From Pontibacter chinhatensis (GTDB lineage: Bacteria; Bacteroidota; Bacteroidia; Cytophagales; Hymenobacteraceae): DNA of 64,000 nucleotides. Below, in pieces: positions 9,168 to 18,515 of the stretch (the first letter of the stretch is position 1; each line of letters begins with the position of its first letter). Both the position numbers and the translations under genes were made by a program. The DNA lies in contig NZ_FOOT01000004.1 of assembly GCF_900113285.1 (NCBI RefSeq), positions 62,001 to 126,000 on the forward strand, given 5' to 3'. The notes below the pieces were generated by a model, which was not told the origin of the DNA, made no database searches, and worked only from the letters and a program-made list of their open reading frames with translations.

Positions 9168-10250
9168 TTAATCTCTTATACTGTCGGCCCCGGTTGCGCC
9201 CTTGCCTGTACTTGTTTCTGGCACAGGCACATACACCGTATCCGGCACGGTTCTAAACTCCTGCGGGTGCCTGTCCTGCAGCTCTTTTACTTCTTCCAGG
9301 GTAATTACACGGCCTGTCTCGTCTACTTTATACTTGTCTTTGCGGCCAAACACAGAGAAACTCACATAGCGCTTGGGGTAGGCCTGAATGTCGCGCAGCA
9401 GCAGGTTCAGCGCCTCCGTGGAGCGGTTCATGTTCTCATACAGCTGCTCGTCGTGCATGAGCTTACCCAGCGATCCATCAGGGGAGTTCAGCTTGGCCAC
9501 AGCCGACTGAAGTTCCGTTACAGCCAGGTTGGCATTATCTACCAGCTTGATTATCTCTACCTGCTTCAGCGTATCGGTTATCTCCACCATGTTGCTGCTC
9601 AGATGGTTCAGGTTGCGCTGCGTTTGCTTCAGGGCTGTTGTCAGCTCGCTCACGTTGCGCGTTATCTGATTGATGTTATTTTGGTTGGCATTGAGCATCT
9701 CATACAGGGCGGCCGTACTCTTGTTGGTATTCTCCAGAATCTCCTGGATGTTGCCCTTGGTCTCTGCGTCGAGCAGGCGGTTCACACGGGCCAGCGTGGT
9801 GTCCACTTTGTCAATGATGGGCACCGTTTTGGTGGAGATCATCTCCGTGATGCTGCTCTGGGTGAAGGGGATGAGCGTTTCGCCGCCCTTATAGGTAGTA
9901 GTGCTGTTGCCCAAGTATAGCGTGATGGCCTTGCTTCCCAGGATGTCGGAGCTCCCAAGCGCCGCAATCGTCGAGTCACCTACCTGCAGGTCTTGCATCA
10001 CCTCCAGCTCTACCTGCACTTTGTTCTGGTTGTCTGTCATCAGCCGGAGCTTTCGGACAGAGCCAACCTGCACACCGTTTAAGATAACAGGATTGGATAC
10101 ATTCAGGCCGTCCACGTTATCGTAGATTACAAAGTACCGGTGTGTGTCAGAGAAAATATCCGACCCTTTCAGGTACATAAACCCGAAGTATAGTAAAACG
10201 AGCGCCACAATTCCCAGCAGCGCCACTTTTGTTTCCTTTGATATCTTCAC
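9168..10250 (-). CDS. MlaD/MCE family lipid-transport protein
   Basis: A 360-residue inner-membrane-anchored protein with one MCE domain, as in the substrate-binding part of Mla-type phospholipid transporters. Residues about 8-28 form the single membrane helix (VALLGIVALVLLYFGFMYL). Residues 35-115 are the MCE domain (FVIYDNVDGLNVSNPVILNGVQVGSV). The rest is a long helical region rich in N and Q (LLDAETKGNIQEILENTNKS), typical of MCE proteins that form a tunnel. The amidase gene lies 12 bp upstream on the same strand. No permease or ATPase partners are in the window. Confidence 0.9.
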   Translation of the reverse strand: MKISKETKVALLGIVALVLLYFGFMYLKGSDIFSDTHRYFVIYDNVDGLNVSNPVILNGVQVGSVRKLRLMTDNQNKVQVELEVMQDLQVGDSTIAALGSSDILGSKAITLYLGNSTTTYKGGETLIPFTQSSITEMISTKTVPIIDKVDTTLARVNRLLDAETKGNIQEILENTNKSTAALYEMLNANQNNINQITRNVSELTTALKQTQRNLNHLSSNMVEITDTLKQVEIIKLVDNANLAVTELQSAVAKLNSPDGSLGKLMHDEQLYENMNRSTEALNLLLRDIQAYPKRYVSFSVFGRKDKYKVDETGRVITLEEVKELQDRHPQEFRTVPDTVYVPVPETSTGKGATGADSIRD

Positions 10251-10261
10251 GTAGGAATGTC

Positions 10262-11044
10262 TTAGTTCATCGCCTCCATTTCTTGTTTGTACTCCTTGAA
10301 GGCGCGATATATACCTGATGCAATATACGCTTGCCCGGTCTTATCGTTAAGAAATTTTTCCTCGGTGGGGTTGGTCAGGAAGCCGCACTCTATCAGCACG
10401 CTCGGCATATAAGACTTCCAGAGCACCAGAAAGCCCGCCTGCTTCACGCCACGGCTCTTGCGGCCGGCGCGGGTGCTGAACTCGCGCTCCACCTTTTCGG
10501 CAAAACGGAGGCTGTTATCCATGTAAGCGCTTTGGTGCAGGGCAAACAGGATGTGGCTCTGCGGAGAGTTCGGATCGAAGCCGTTGTAGTTGGCCTCATA
10601 GTTATCCTCCTGCAAAATTACGGAGTTTTCGCGCTTGGCTACCTCCAGGTTTCCGTTGGAAGTATGGAGGCCCATGGTATAGGTCTCGGTGCCGTAAGCT
10701 GTGGGAGGGCCTGCGTTCAGGTGGATGGAAATGAAGAGATCTGCGTTGTTTTTATTGGCGATGCCGGCGCGGTCTATCAGCTCCACAAACTTATCTTCGG
10801 TGCGGGTGTAAACCACTTTCACGTCCGGCACGTTCTTCTCAATCAGGGCACCTACCTGCTTGGCAATATCAAGGGCAACGTGTGCCTCGTGAGAGAATTT
10901 ACCATTACACCCCACATCCTTGCCCCCATGACCAGCATCGATTACAACAGTACGGACTTTGTACTCTTTCTTAAATTCAAGGGTATTCGAGGAGCACAGT
11001 AAAAAAACAAAAGCCAGAATGGATACAGTAACAATATTTTTCAC
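10262..11044 (-). CDS. N-acetylmuramoyl-L-alanine amidase (Amidase_3)
   Basis: Secreted zinc amidase that cuts the stem peptide from N-acetylmuramic acid. The 260-residue product has a short N-terminal hydrophobic signal (VTVSILAFVFLLCSS), then VVIDAGHGGKD with the first zinc His, the Glu ligand in HEAHVALDIAK, SIHLNAG with the last His, and VLIECGFLTNPTEE with the catalytic Glu. It heads the leftward pair amidase-MCE and diverges over 73 bp from the LptD-like gene, an order that links cell-wall cleavage with outer-membrane lipid handling. Confidence 0.93.
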   Translation of the reverse strand: MKNIVTVSILAFVFLLCSSNTLEFKKEYKVRTVVIDAGHGGKDVGCNGKFSHEAHVALDIAKQVGALIEKNVPDVKVVYTRTEDKFVELIDRAGIANKNNADLFISIHLNAGPPTAYGTETYTMGLHTSNGNLEVAKRENSVILQEDNYEANYNGFDPNSPQSHILFALHQSAYMDNSLRFAEKVEREFSTRAGRKSRGVKQAGFLVLWKSYMPSVLIECGFLTNPTEEKFLNDKTGQAYIASGIYRAFKEYKQEMEAMN

Positions 11045-11072
11045 AACGCTCGTTAGTTAAAAGCTAAAACAA

Positions 11073-11080
11073 TAACTTTG
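11073..11080 (+). promoter_or_regulatory. Putative -7 promoter box for the LptD-like gene
   Basis: TAACTTTG fits the Bacteroidota TAnnTTTG -7 consensus, 37 bp before the TTG start. A clear TTTG -33 box at the right spacing is not seen. Confidence 0.45.
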
Positions 11081-11117
11081 TACAAATTAAGTAAACTTTT
11101 AGGGAACTCTGAAGAAG

Positions 11118-13835
11118 TTGCGCTACTACATTCTGTTTTTTTTGCTGCTGTTGCAGACCGCCATATTCATAGCCCCGTCGGCTCATGCCCAACGCGGACT
11201 TAGACGTGCGGGCACCGTTGCACAACAGGATACGCCCACTGTAGCTTCGCAGGATACAGCCCTTGTTGCCGGGCAAGACTCTGTTAGCCTAAACCCGCCT
11301 CAGGGCGATATTGCGACCACCATCAAATACTCTGCCAGAGACTCGATGCAGTTTGAGGTGGACAACAAAGTCGTACACCTCTACGGCGATGCCAAGATCG
11401 TTTATGGCGACATGAACCTGGAGGCGGCCTACATCCAAATCAACTACGAAACCAACACCCTTACCGCCACCACCCTCCCCGACTCCACAGGCAAGGAAGT
11501 CGGAACGCCGGTATTTACGCAAGGCGCCGAGACTTATGCTGCCAAGCGTATTGCCTACAACTACAAGACCCGCCGTGGGCGCATATCTGAGGTAGTAACG
11601 CAGCAAGGCGAGGGATATATACACTCGGAGGTGGTAAAGCGTAACGAAAACAACGAATTTTTCGGTCTGCACAACAAGTATACGACCTGTAACCTGGAGC
11701 ACCCGCACTTCTACATCAACGCCGGCAAGATAAAGGCCATCCCGAACGACAAGGTAATGGCTGGTCCGTTTAACCTCGTGGTCGGAGATATCCCCACCCC
11801 GCTGGGCTTCTTGTTTGGCCTCTTCCCCACCCCCAAAACAAAGCGATCGTCGGGGGTGATAGTGCCTAGCTACGGAGAAAACTCGGCCAGGGGTTTCTTC
11901 CTGAACGACGGTGGCTACTACTTTGCCTGGAACGATTACATGGGCACGCGCCTTACCGGCGACATTTTCTCGCTGGGTGGATACGAGGTGCAGGCCAACA
12001 CGGACTACGTGAAGCGCTACTCCTACCGGGGTAACCTTAACTTTTCCTATAGCAACTTCAAGAACGACGAGGCAGACAGGGCAGCGGCAGAGGGCCGGGC
12101 GCGTACCACTGACAATATCTTTGCGCAGTTGCCCAAGTCGCAGAAAACCTTCTGGATCAGGTGGAGCCATAGCCCTACGACCAAACCGGGGCGCGGCTCT
12201 TTCAGTGCAAGCGTGAACGCCGGTAGCCAAACCCACCAGCGCGTTAACTACCAGAGCCAGGCACAGTACCTGAGTCCGTCTTTCAGCTCGAACGTGTCTT
12301 ACCAGAAGACAGTACCTAACTCACCGTTCAGCTATACGGTGAAAGCCAGCCAGAGCCAGAACACGACGAGTGGCAGAATGGACTTTATACTTCCGGACCT
12401 GAGCTTCAGCATGTCGCAGGTCTCGGTGTCTGAGTTGTTCTCCAACGGCCCCTCCACCACCAATAACTGGTATGACAAGTTCACGCTGTCTTACAACGTG
12501 CGTGCCTCTAACACCGTGACAAATCAGACGCCGGCCCGCACACGCTCCGATATTCCGATACTGGAGCCCGCTGCTGCCGACACCATTCCTATCAACTTCA
12601 GCAACCTCCAGCGCTTGTGGGAGAGCGGACAAAAACAAGCGGTTCATACCTTTGGCATCGGCTTAGGTAACTATAAGATTGCGCGCTTCTTTAACTTCAG
12701 CCCTACCGTAAACTACAGCGAAACCTGGCTCGACGAGAAGTATAGCTTCCGCTTCAACCCGGACTCGCAGCGCGTTGATATCGACACCACCAGCTTTGGC
12801 AGGGTGTACCAGTACAGTGCAGGCGCCAACCTGAGCACCACCGTCTACGGTACGGTTAACTTCCGAGAGGGCGGCAAAGTGGAGGCCATCCGCCACCTGG
12901 TGCGCCCAAGCGTTAGCTACAGTTTCCGCCCTGACTTTGCCGACGAGCGCTTTGGCTTCTACCAACGCACCCTGGTGGGCAGGGACCAACGCACAAACGA
13001 GGCCCTGTACCAGGACCTGGGACGTTTCAGAGCCGGCCTGCCCGGAACCGGGCTCAGCTCTGCTTTGAGCTTCAGTATTGACAACAGTGTGGAGATGAAG
13101 GTGCGCACGGAGAGCGATACCGCTGGGGTGAAGTCGGAGAAGGTAAGTATCATCGACAACCTGCGTCTCTCTTCCGGCTACGATTTTGCACGCGACTCAC
13201 TGAAGCTTTCCCCAATCAGGATATCCCTGAACACAAAGCTCTTCAAGTTCATCAACATGAACTTCAACTCCACGCTGGACCCTTACGAGAAAGATACGCT
13301 AGGTCGCTCTATCGACACTTACTTCCTGGATATATCCAAAGGAAGACTGGGTAGGATTGCGAACGCCGGCCTAAATCTGACCGCCAGCCTGACACCGGAA
13401 ACCTTCCGGTCCGGTACGGATGCTGCCCCGCCGGACAACCTGCCCTCGCTGGAGCAAGAGCCGTTCGCGCAGATGCTACCCGATTATGTGGACTTCAAAA
13501 TTCCGTGGACGCTGAACCTAAACTACTCGCTCAACTATAATAGGTCTTTCGGCCTGAGAGGGCAAACGAACGTAATTCAGACAGTGGGTATTGACGGCTC
13601 GCTGAACGTAACGGAGAAATGGAAGGTAACCTATAACGCCACTTACGACATCTCGAACCAGAACATCTCCTACGCCAACGTGCAGATTTACCGCGACCTG
13701 CACTGCTGGGACATGAGCATCGGCTGGGTGCCGTTTGGACTGCTCCGGGGCTACAACCTGACGATAAACGCCCGCTCGGCACTGCTGCAGGATTTGAAAC
13801 TCACCAAGCGCAGCTCTACAGGGTATAACTACTAA
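11118..13835 (+). CDS. Putative LPS-assembly outer-membrane protein, LptD-like
   Basis: A 905-residue secreted protein. The signal peptide ([15 protein letters not shown], cut after AHA) is followed by an OstA/LptA-like beta-jellyroll at about residues 65-200 ([37 protein letters not shown] as separate strands). The rest is a large beta-barrel rich in aromatic and polar alternation, with [24 protein letters not shown] at the lumenal-gate position. The start is TTG at 11118: the frame is closed by a stop at 11100 and no ATG lies between. It is divergent from amidase-MCE, and a terminator follows. The LptD role is by family resemblance. Confidence 0.82.
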   Translation: MRYYILFFLLLLQTAIFIAPSAHAQRGLRRAGTVAQQDTPTVASQDTALVAGQDSVSLNPPQGDIATTIKYSARDSMQFEVDNKVVHLYGDAKIVYGDMNLEAAYIQINYETNTLTATTLPDSTGKEVGTPVFTQGAETYAAKRIAYNYKTRRGRISEVVTQQGEGYIHSEVVKRNENNEFFGLHNKYTTCNLEHPHFYINAGKIKAIPNDKVMAGPFNLVVGDIPTPLGFLFGLFPTPKTKRSSGVIVPSYGENSARGFFLNDGGYYFAWNDYMGTRLTGDIFSLGGYEVQANTDYVKRYSYRGNLNFSYSNFKNDEADRAAAEGRARTTDNIFAQLPKSQKTFWIRWSHSPTTKPGRGSFSASVNAGSQTHQRVNYQSQAQYLSPSFSSNVSYQKTVPNSPFSYTVKASQSQNTTSGRMDFILPDLSFSMSQVSVSELFSNGPSTTNNWYDKFTLSYNVRASNTVTNQTPARTRSDIPILEPAAADTIPINFSNLQRLWESGQKQAVHTFGIGLGNYKIARFFNFSPTVNYSETWLDEKYSFRFNPDSQRVDIDTTSFGRVYQYSAGANLSTTVYGTVNFREGGKVEAIRHLVRPSVSYSFRPDFADERFGFYQRTLVGRDQRTNEALYQDLGRFRAGLPGTGLSSALSFSIDNSVEMKVRTESDTAGVKSEKVSIIDNLRLSSGYDFARDSLKLSPIRISLNTKLFKFINMNFNSTLDPYEKDTLGRSIDTYFLDISKGRLGRIANAGLNLTASLTPETFRSGTDAAPPDNLPSLEQEPFAQMLPDYVDFKIPWTLNLNYSLNYNRSFGLRGQTNVIQTVGIDGSLNVTEKWKVTYNATYDISNQNISYANVQIYRDLHCWDMSIGWVPFGLLRGYNLTINARSALLQDLKLTKRSSTGYNY

Positions 13836-13839
13836 CATG

Positions 13840-13874
13840 CAACAGCCACAACAAAAGGTGGCTGTTGTTGTTTT
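13840..13874 (+). terminator. Terminator after the LptD-like gene
   Basis: 10-bp stem CAACAGCCAC / GTGGCTGTTG, 8-nt loop, followed by a T-rich run (TTGTTTTTATATTTT). Confidence 0.85.
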
Positions 13875-13912
13875 TATATTTTATAGCTTTACATTCCAAA
13901 CAACCGAAAGCT

Positions 13913-14731
13913 ATGTCTGTACATAAAAACGACATCAAGAAAATTACCACGCACCAGTTGCAGAACATGAAGGAGCGTGGTGAGAAGATATCCATGCTTA
14001 CCGCTTACGACTTCTCCATGGCCACCATTCTGGATGCCGCTGGGGTAGACGTGCTGCTGGTAGGCGACTCTGCCTCCAACGTAATGGCAGGACATGAGAC
14101 CACACTCCCCATTACCTTGGACCAGATGATTTACCACGCCTCGTCGGTGGTACGTGGGGTGAGCCGGGCCTTTGTGGTAGTAGACCTTCCCTTTGGATCT
14201 TACCAGGGCAACTCGTCGGAGGCGCTGCGATCCACCATCCGCATCATGAAAGAGTCCGGGGCACACGGCGTGAAGATTGAAGGCGGTGCCGAGATAAAAG
14301 ACTCTGTAACGCGTATCCTCAGCGCCGGTGTGCCGGTGATGGGGCACCTGGGCCTGACCCCGCAGTCTATCTATAAATTTGGCACCTACACGGTGCGCGC
14401 CAAGGAAGAAGCCGAAGCGCAGAAGCTGATTGACGATGCCCTACTGCTGCAGGAACTTGGCTGCTTTGCCATTGTACTGGAGAAAATTCCGTCAGAGTTG
14501 GCCAAGCGCGTTGCCGAGCAGCTGCAGATTCCTATTATCGGCATTGGTGCCGGGCCGCACGTGGACGGACAGGTGCTGGTGGTGCACGACATGTTGGGCA
14601 TCAACAAGGAGTTTAAACCCCGTTTCCTGCGCCGCTACGCCGACCTGCACACCATCATGACCGATGCCGTGCAGCACTACGTGAAGGATGTGAAGAGCAA
14701 AGACTTCCCGAGCGAAAAAGAAGCATACTAG
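13913..14731 (+). CDS. panB: 3-methyl-2-oxobutanoate hydroxymethyltransferase PanB
   Basis: First committed step of pantothenate/CoA synthesis: adds a hydroxymethyl group from methylene-THF to 2-oxoisovalerate. The 272-residue product has the expected TIM-barrel marks: [36 protein letters not shown] (metal and substrate site), [19 protein letters not shown] and [16 protein letters not shown] chose the ATG at 13913 because the 16 residues before it lie in the preceding terminator and do not match the family. The gene is alone; the gap to the next gene holds an inverted repeat. Confidence 0.96.
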   Translation: MSVHKNDIKKITTHQLQNMKERGEKISMLTAYDFSMATILDAAGVDVLLVGDSASNVMAGHETTLPITLDQMIYHASSVVRGVSRAFVVVDLPFGSYQGNSSEALRSTIRIMKESGAHGVKIEGGAEIKDSVTRILSAGVPVMGHLGLTPQSIYKFGTYTVRAKEEAEAQKLIDDALLLQELGCFAIVLEKIPSELAKRVAEQLQIPIIGIGAGPHVDGQVLVVHDMLGINKEFKPRFLRRYADLHTIMTDAVQHYVKDVKSKDFPSEKEAY

Positions 14732-14733
14732 TT

Positions 14734-14880
14734 TGAGTTAAGAGTTATGAGTTAAAAGTTAAGAGTGGGATGATTCTCTTAAGCATTAAAGAATCAAAAA
14801 AACATACTGATAACGCGGCTCTTCCACGCTCCCCCTATTCAGCATAATCAAACTTTTAACTCATAACTCTTAACTCTCAA
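14734..14880. repeat. Inverted repeat of GTTAAGAGTTATGAGTT type
   Basis: The stretch TTGAGTTAAGAGTTATGAGT at about 14734-14770 recurs in inverse at 14849-14880, around an 80-bp spacer. AT-rich words of this kind (also at 39481-39520 and 41639-41700) are common between genes in Bacteroidota. Here they could form a long hairpin between panB and the pseudouridine synthase gene. Confidence 0.7.
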
Positions 14881-14890
14881 CTAAACCTCC

Positions 14891-15571
14891 ATGGCTTCTT
14901 TAGATGTTCTTTTTGAGGATAACCATGTGCTGGTGGTAAACAAGCCAGCGGGACTGCTGGTGCATGGCGACGAAACGGGAGATGTAACGCTGGCAGACCT
15001 GGCGAAGGAGTATATTAGAGAGAAGTATAATAAGCCGGGCAACGTGTTTGTGGGAGTAGTGCACCGCCTCGACAGACCTGTAAGTGGTGTGGTGCTGCTG
15101 GCCAAAACATCCAAAGCCCTTGCCCGCCTGAACGAACTGTTCCGCAGCAAGAAAACCATCAAAACCTATTGGGCCGTCGTACAGAACCGCCCGAAGCAGG
15201 AGCAGGGCAACCTGGTGCACTGGCTCGTGAAAGACAGTAGCCGCAACGTAACCAAGGCCTTTGCCAAAGAAAACCCTAACGGCGCCCGCTCCGAATTGAA
15301 TTATACGTTGCTCACCTCACAACAGGGAAAGTACTTGCTTGAGGTTAATCCCATTACCGGCAGGCCGCACCAGATACGGGTGCAGCTGGCCTCTATGCAA
15401 TGCCCTATACTTGGCGATTTGAAGTATGGCGCCCCGCAGCCCCTACCAGATAAAAGTATAGCCTTGCACGCCCGCCAGCTCCGGTTCACGCACCCGACGC
15501 TTAAGACAGAGGTTAAGGTCAGCGCGCCTCTTCCGGATGCACCCGTCTGGAATCCCTTCAGGCATCTTTAG
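14891..15571 (+). CDS. RluA-family RNA pseudouridine synthase
   Basis: Converts uridine to pseudouridine in rRNA or tRNA. The 226-residue product is a lone catalytic domain without an S4 domain. Family marks are LVVNKPAGLLVHGD, the catalytic-Asp motif HRLDRPVSGVVLLAKT (Asp about residue 61), and NPITGRPHQIRVQLA near 157. Lone-domain members in Bacteroidota often act on a single site, but which uridine is modified cannot be told. It starts at ATG 14891 just after the inverted repeat. Confidence 0.92.
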   Translation: MASLDVLFEDNHVLVVNKPAGLLVHGDETGDVTLADLAKEYIREKYNKPGNVFVGVVHRLDRPVSGVVLLAKTSKALARLNELFRSKKTIKTYWAVVQNRPKQEQGNLVHWLVKDSSRNVTKAFAKENPNGARSELNYTLLTSQQGKYLLEVNPITGRPHQIRVQLASMQCPILGDLKYGAPQPLPDKSIALHARQLRFTHPTLKTEVKVSAPLPDAPVWNPFRHL

Positions 15572-15660
15572 CACGCTTCAGAGAAGGCTGGCAAAAATGA
15601 TATTTGTCATTTTTCTGAACTTTTACGCTGCTAATGTTATTTTACTTTTAATTTCGTATG

Positions 15661-15668
15661 TAGCTTTG
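15661..15668 (+). promoter_or_regulatory. Putative -7 promoter box for the desaturase gene
   Basis: TAGCTTTG matches TAnnTTTG, 72 bp before the ATG. No good -33 box is seen. Confidence 0.4.
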
Positions 15669-15739
15669 CGTAAGGCAACTCGTGCGCATTAATACAGCTG
15701 CCCTCAAACCGAACAAATCACTAAATACCTGTTACATTA

Positions 15740-16510
15740 ATGGCAATCCTTATCTTTTTTGTGGTGCATTGGTACCTGTCGCTGTTCGTACAGACGTTTT
15801 ACCTCCACCGCTACGCAGCACACAAGATGTTTACCATGAGCCCGTTCTGGGAAAAGGCATTTTACCTGCTGACTTACATAGCCCAGGGCTCCTCGTTCCT
15901 GTCGCCGCGTGCCTATGCCATACTTCACCGTATGCACCACGCCTTCTCCGACACCGAGCGCGACCCGCACTCGCCGCATTACTCCAGCAACGCCTTCTCG
16001 ATGATGTGGAAGACGAAGGAGATTTACAACAACGTGCTCAACAACCGCGTGGAGCCGGAGCGTCGTTTTGAGGGCAACTACCCGGTTTGGCCATTGATAG
16101 AGAAAATTGGTGACTCCTGGTACTCAAGAGCGGGTTGGGGTGTAGCTTACGTGTTGTTTTACATCGCCTTTGCCACGCAGTGGTGGATGTTCCTGCTGCT
16201 GCCAATCCACTTCCTGATGGGTCCGGTGCACGGCGCAATTGTAAACTGGAGCGGCCACAAGTACGGCTACCAGAACTTCGATAACAACGACAAGTCGAAG
16301 AACTCCCTTTTCTTTGATTTCCTGACAGGCGGAGAACTGTTCCAGAACAACCACCACAAGCTACCTAACCGCGTGAACTTTGGCGTGAAGTGGTGGGAAG
16401 TTGACCCAACCTGGCCGGTAATCTGGACACTGAACAAGCTCAGCATCATCAAGCTGAAGCCTGTGAAAGTAAGAGCTGCCAAGCCACCTAGAGTTAAAGC
16501 AAATGCTTAA
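15740..16510 (+). CDS. Fatty-acid / acyl-CoA desaturase, membrane di-iron
   Basis: Introduces a double bond into an acyl chain. All three histidine boxes of the membrane desaturases are visible: HRYAAH at about residues 24-29, HRMHH near 64, and NNHHK near 209. Hydrophobic spans lie at the N-terminus (ILIFFVVHWYLSLFVQTF) and at about 133-165. At 256 residues it is shorter than many family members, with little before the first box. The exact position of desaturation (delta-9 is usual) is inferred. It stands alone, ending in a clear terminator. Confidence 0.88.
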   Translation: MAILIFFVVHWYLSLFVQTFYLHRYAAHKMFTMSPFWEKAFYLLTYIAQGSSFLSPRAYAILHRMHHAFSDTERDPHSPHYSSNAFSMMWKTKEIYNNVLNNRVEPERRFEGNYPVWPLIEKIGDSWYSRAGWGVAYVLFYIAFATQWWMFLLLPIHFLMGPVHGAIVNWSGHKYGYQNFDNNDKSKNSLFFDFLTGGELFQNNHHKLPNRVNFGVKWWEVDPTWPVIWTLNKLSIIKLKPVKVRAAKPPRVKANA

Positions 16511-16519
16511 TCATATCGA

Positions 16520-16550
16520 AAGCCCTCCCGCAACGGAGGGCTTTTTTTAT
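16520..16550 (+). terminator. Terminator after the desaturase gene
   Basis: AGCCCTCC / GGAGGGCT stem (16521-16528 and 16535-16542), then T7, running into a TATACTT copy. Confidence 0.88.
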
Positions 16551-16717
16551 ACTTTATACTTCAGGTTGCAATTGAGCTTTTGCAGTACCGGGTCCAACCA
16601 CCCCTACCCCTCAGAGCTACGCTCGCTACCTTCGAACTCCCGTTCTCGGTAGTCTAAGGCGGGAAGTCTGTAATTACTTTGGCTGAAGTATAAATTTCGT
16701 AGCTGCTGTACTTGCGC

Positions 16718-16737
16718 GGACAGGTCGCGACCTGTCC
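16718..16737. repeat. Perfect palindrome GGACAGGTCGCGACCTGTCC
   Basis: Twenty-base perfect palindrome inside copy B, flanked by GCGC on the left and CTACAAAGTATAAACCC on the right. The same flanks occur around the sites in copies A, E and F. Confidence 0.9.
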
Positions 16738-16798
16738 CTACAAAGTATAAACCCACCCCAGCCCCTCCCGAGAGGGGAATTATACTTGCCACGTCCTC

Positions 16799-16868
16799 TG
16801 TCATCTCGAGCAGCGCGAGAGATCTCTCGGGAGTCCTCTTCAGATCTCTCCCGATGCTCGAGATGACA
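16799..16868. repeat. TGTCATCTCGAGCA inverted repeat nested in copy B
   Basis: Two 27-base arms (16799-16825 and 16842-16868) that match at about 24 of 27 positions, key words TCATCTCGAGCA and GAGAGATCT. The right arm of a second element at 51090-51116 equals the left arm here. This resembles the widespread 'TCAT..GAG..GCGAGAGATCT' palindromes of Bacteroidota and looks like a separate small mobile repeat. Confidence 0.8.
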
Positions 16869-17323
16869 AAAGCCGTGGCTATCGACCTTATCCCAGCCTT
16901 TGGGTTGAGCGCCTTGTAGATTTCTGGTGCCCGCTAAGGGCATTGCGACCGAAGGGTAGCAAAGGAAATGTACACCGCGCGATGCCCCAAGGCGAGGCCT
17001 CCCGGCCTGGGAGGGCAGAAAGCCAGAGATGCAACAGTCGCTTACGTAAGTCTGGAGGATGAACAGCAGCTAGTAAGGATAGCTTGTGTCTTGTTGCTTG
17101 AAGCAGTTGATATGAAAGTATAAGCTGGCAAGTATTAAAGTATGATGTATGTAGATGCGGGGTCCCAGAACAGCGAACAAAAGTATAAACAATAGCAAAA
17201 CACAAGTTAGAAAAAACCCAACTGCAGGCTATTGGTATACCACGATCCGCAATTTGTACTTTACCCTGAGGCACAACCCATTAATAAAAAGCCACAAGTA
17301 TAGATTATCAGAAATTATTTCCC

Positions 17324-17331
17324 TACTTTTG
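17324..17331 (+). promoter_or_regulatory. Putative -7 promoter box for rpsP operon
   Basis: TACTTTTG fits TAnnTTTG, 55 bp before the rpsP ATG. The -33 region is not a clear match. Confidence 0.5.
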
Positions 17332-17345
17332 CGGTTCTAAAAACT

Positions 17346-17362
17346 GGCGGACGGGTTCCGCC
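17346..17362 (+). promoter_or_regulatory. Leader hairpin in the rpsP 5' untranslated region
   Basis: GGCGGA / TCCGCC stem with a 5-nt loop, between the putative promoter and the rpsP start. It could be a ribosomal-protein feedback site or simply a stability hairpin; no known S16 leader motif is recognised. Confidence 0.35.
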
Positions 17363-17385
17363 GACTTACAAAACACATTCAAGAA

Positions 17386-17925
17386 ATGGCAGTAAAAATC
17401 AGACTGGCCCGCAGAGGCCGCAAAAAAGCCGCTATCTACGATATCGTAGTAGCTGACGCTCGAGCACCACGTGATGGTAAATTTATCGAGAAATTGGGTA
17501 CTTACAACCCAAACACTGTTCCAGCCTTCATCGACTTTAACGAAGACAAGGCGTTCCAGTGGCTGATGAACGGTGCACAGCCGACAGACACTGTAAAAGC
17601 CATGCTTTCTTACAGAGGTATCCTTTTCAAGAAGCACCTGCAAATCGGTGTTAACAAAGGTGCCATCACGCAGGAGACTGCTGACCAGCGCTTTAACGAG
17701 TGGAAAGAGGCAAAAGATGCCAAGGTAGAAGCTAAGCGCCAGAAAGTTGGTTCTGAGAAAGAAGCCAAGCGTGCTGCTGCCCTGGAAGCTGAGCGTAAAG
17801 TGAACGAGGCGCGTGCAGAGGCTATCCGCCAGCGCGCTGCTGAGAAAGCTGCTGCAAATGCTCCTGCTGAAGAGGCTCCAGAGGCCGCTGCAGAAGGTGG
17901 CGAGGCTACAGAAGAGCAAGCATAA
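17386..17925 (+). CDS. rpsP: 30S ribosomal protein S16
   Basis: Small-subunit protein that binds 16S rRNA. The core is residues 1-80 ([26 protein letters not shown]). At 179 residues it is about twice the length of E. coli S16: residues about 95-179 are a charged, alanine- and glutamate-rich helical tail ([20 protein letters not shown], then an acidic [14 protein letters not shown] end), as is common in Bacteroidota. It heads the operon rpsP-rimM-trmD, with rplS following after 171 bp behind its own promoter-like box. Confidence 0.97.
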   Translation: MAVKIRLARRGRKKAAIYDIVVADARAPRDGKFIEKLGTYNPNTVPAFIDFNEDKAFQWLMNGAQPTDTVKAMLSYRGILFKKHLQIGVNKGAITQETADQRFNEWKEAKDAKVEAKRQKVGSEKEAKRAAALEAERKVNEARAEAIRQRAAEKAAANAPAEEAPEAAAEGGEATEEQA

Positions 17926-17936
17926 ATTGATGTGCC

Positions 17937-18515
17937 ATGCATGTTGATGAATGCTTCCTTTTAGGCTATATCGTCAAGACCCATGGCACCAAGGGCCAAG
18001 TAGTCGCGTTTTTTGACGTAGACTACCCCGAAGATTATGAAGATTTGGAATCAGTTTTCCTGGAGCAAAAGGGAAGACTGATTCCTTTTTTTATAACGTC
18101 CATGGAGCCGCAGGCCAAAGGCCGCTTTATCATCAAGTTTGAGGATATCGACACCATCGCCCAGGCAGAGACGCTGCGCAACACCTCCCTGTACCTGCCG
18201 CTCGACGAGCTGCCGGAGCTGGAGGAAGGCCAGTTCTACTTCCACGACGTGATCGGTTACCAGGTGGTAGACGAGCAGCATGGTGCCCTGGGCACCGTGA
18301 AGGAGTTTTACGACCTGCCCAACCAGCAGCTGATGGTGATGGAGTACCTGAACCAGGAAATGCTGGTGCCGGTGATGGACGAGATCTTCCTGCGCGCTGA
18401 CCGCGAGACAAAGCAGCTGCATGTAAGCCTGCCGGAGGGACTGCTGGAAGTATACACACAACCCTCCAGCCCTGATGACGAAGACGAGGAAGACACAGAG
18501 GAGGAGAAGAAGTAA
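17937..18515 (+). CDS. rimM: Ribosome maturation factor RimM
   Basis: Assists assembly of the 30S head. The 192-residue protein has the N-terminal RimM barrel ([30 protein letters not shown]) and a C-terminal PRC-type barrel ([31 protein letters not shown]). The last ~20 residues are an acidic tail of D and E. It lies 11 bp after rpsP, whose product it helps to place, and its stop overlaps the trmD start in a TAATG arrangement, so translation is likely coupled. Confidence 0.95.
   Translation: MHVDECFLLGYIVKTHGTKGQVVAFFDVDYPEDYEDLESVFLEQKGRLIPFFITSMEPQAKGRFIIKFEDIDTIAQAETLRNTSLYLPLDELPELEEGQFYFHDVIGYQVVDEQHGALGTVKEFYDLPNQQLMVMEYLNQEMLVPVMDEIFLRADRETKQLHVSLPEGLLEVYTQPSSPDDEDEEDTEEEKK

Larger units (their letters stand above)
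16581..17145 (+). repeat. Composite intergenic repeat, copy B
   Basis: Lies between the desaturase gene and rpsP. Order: GTACCGGGTCCAACCACCCC opening, TTTGGCTGAAGTATAA, perfect palindrome at 16718-16737, a CCCCTCCC/GAGGGG hairpin, an inserted inverted repeat at 16799-16868, then the conserved block at about 16873-17110. The three-hairpin end module is missing or too worn to recognise. The insertion splits sequence that is continuous in the other copies. Confidence 0.82.
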
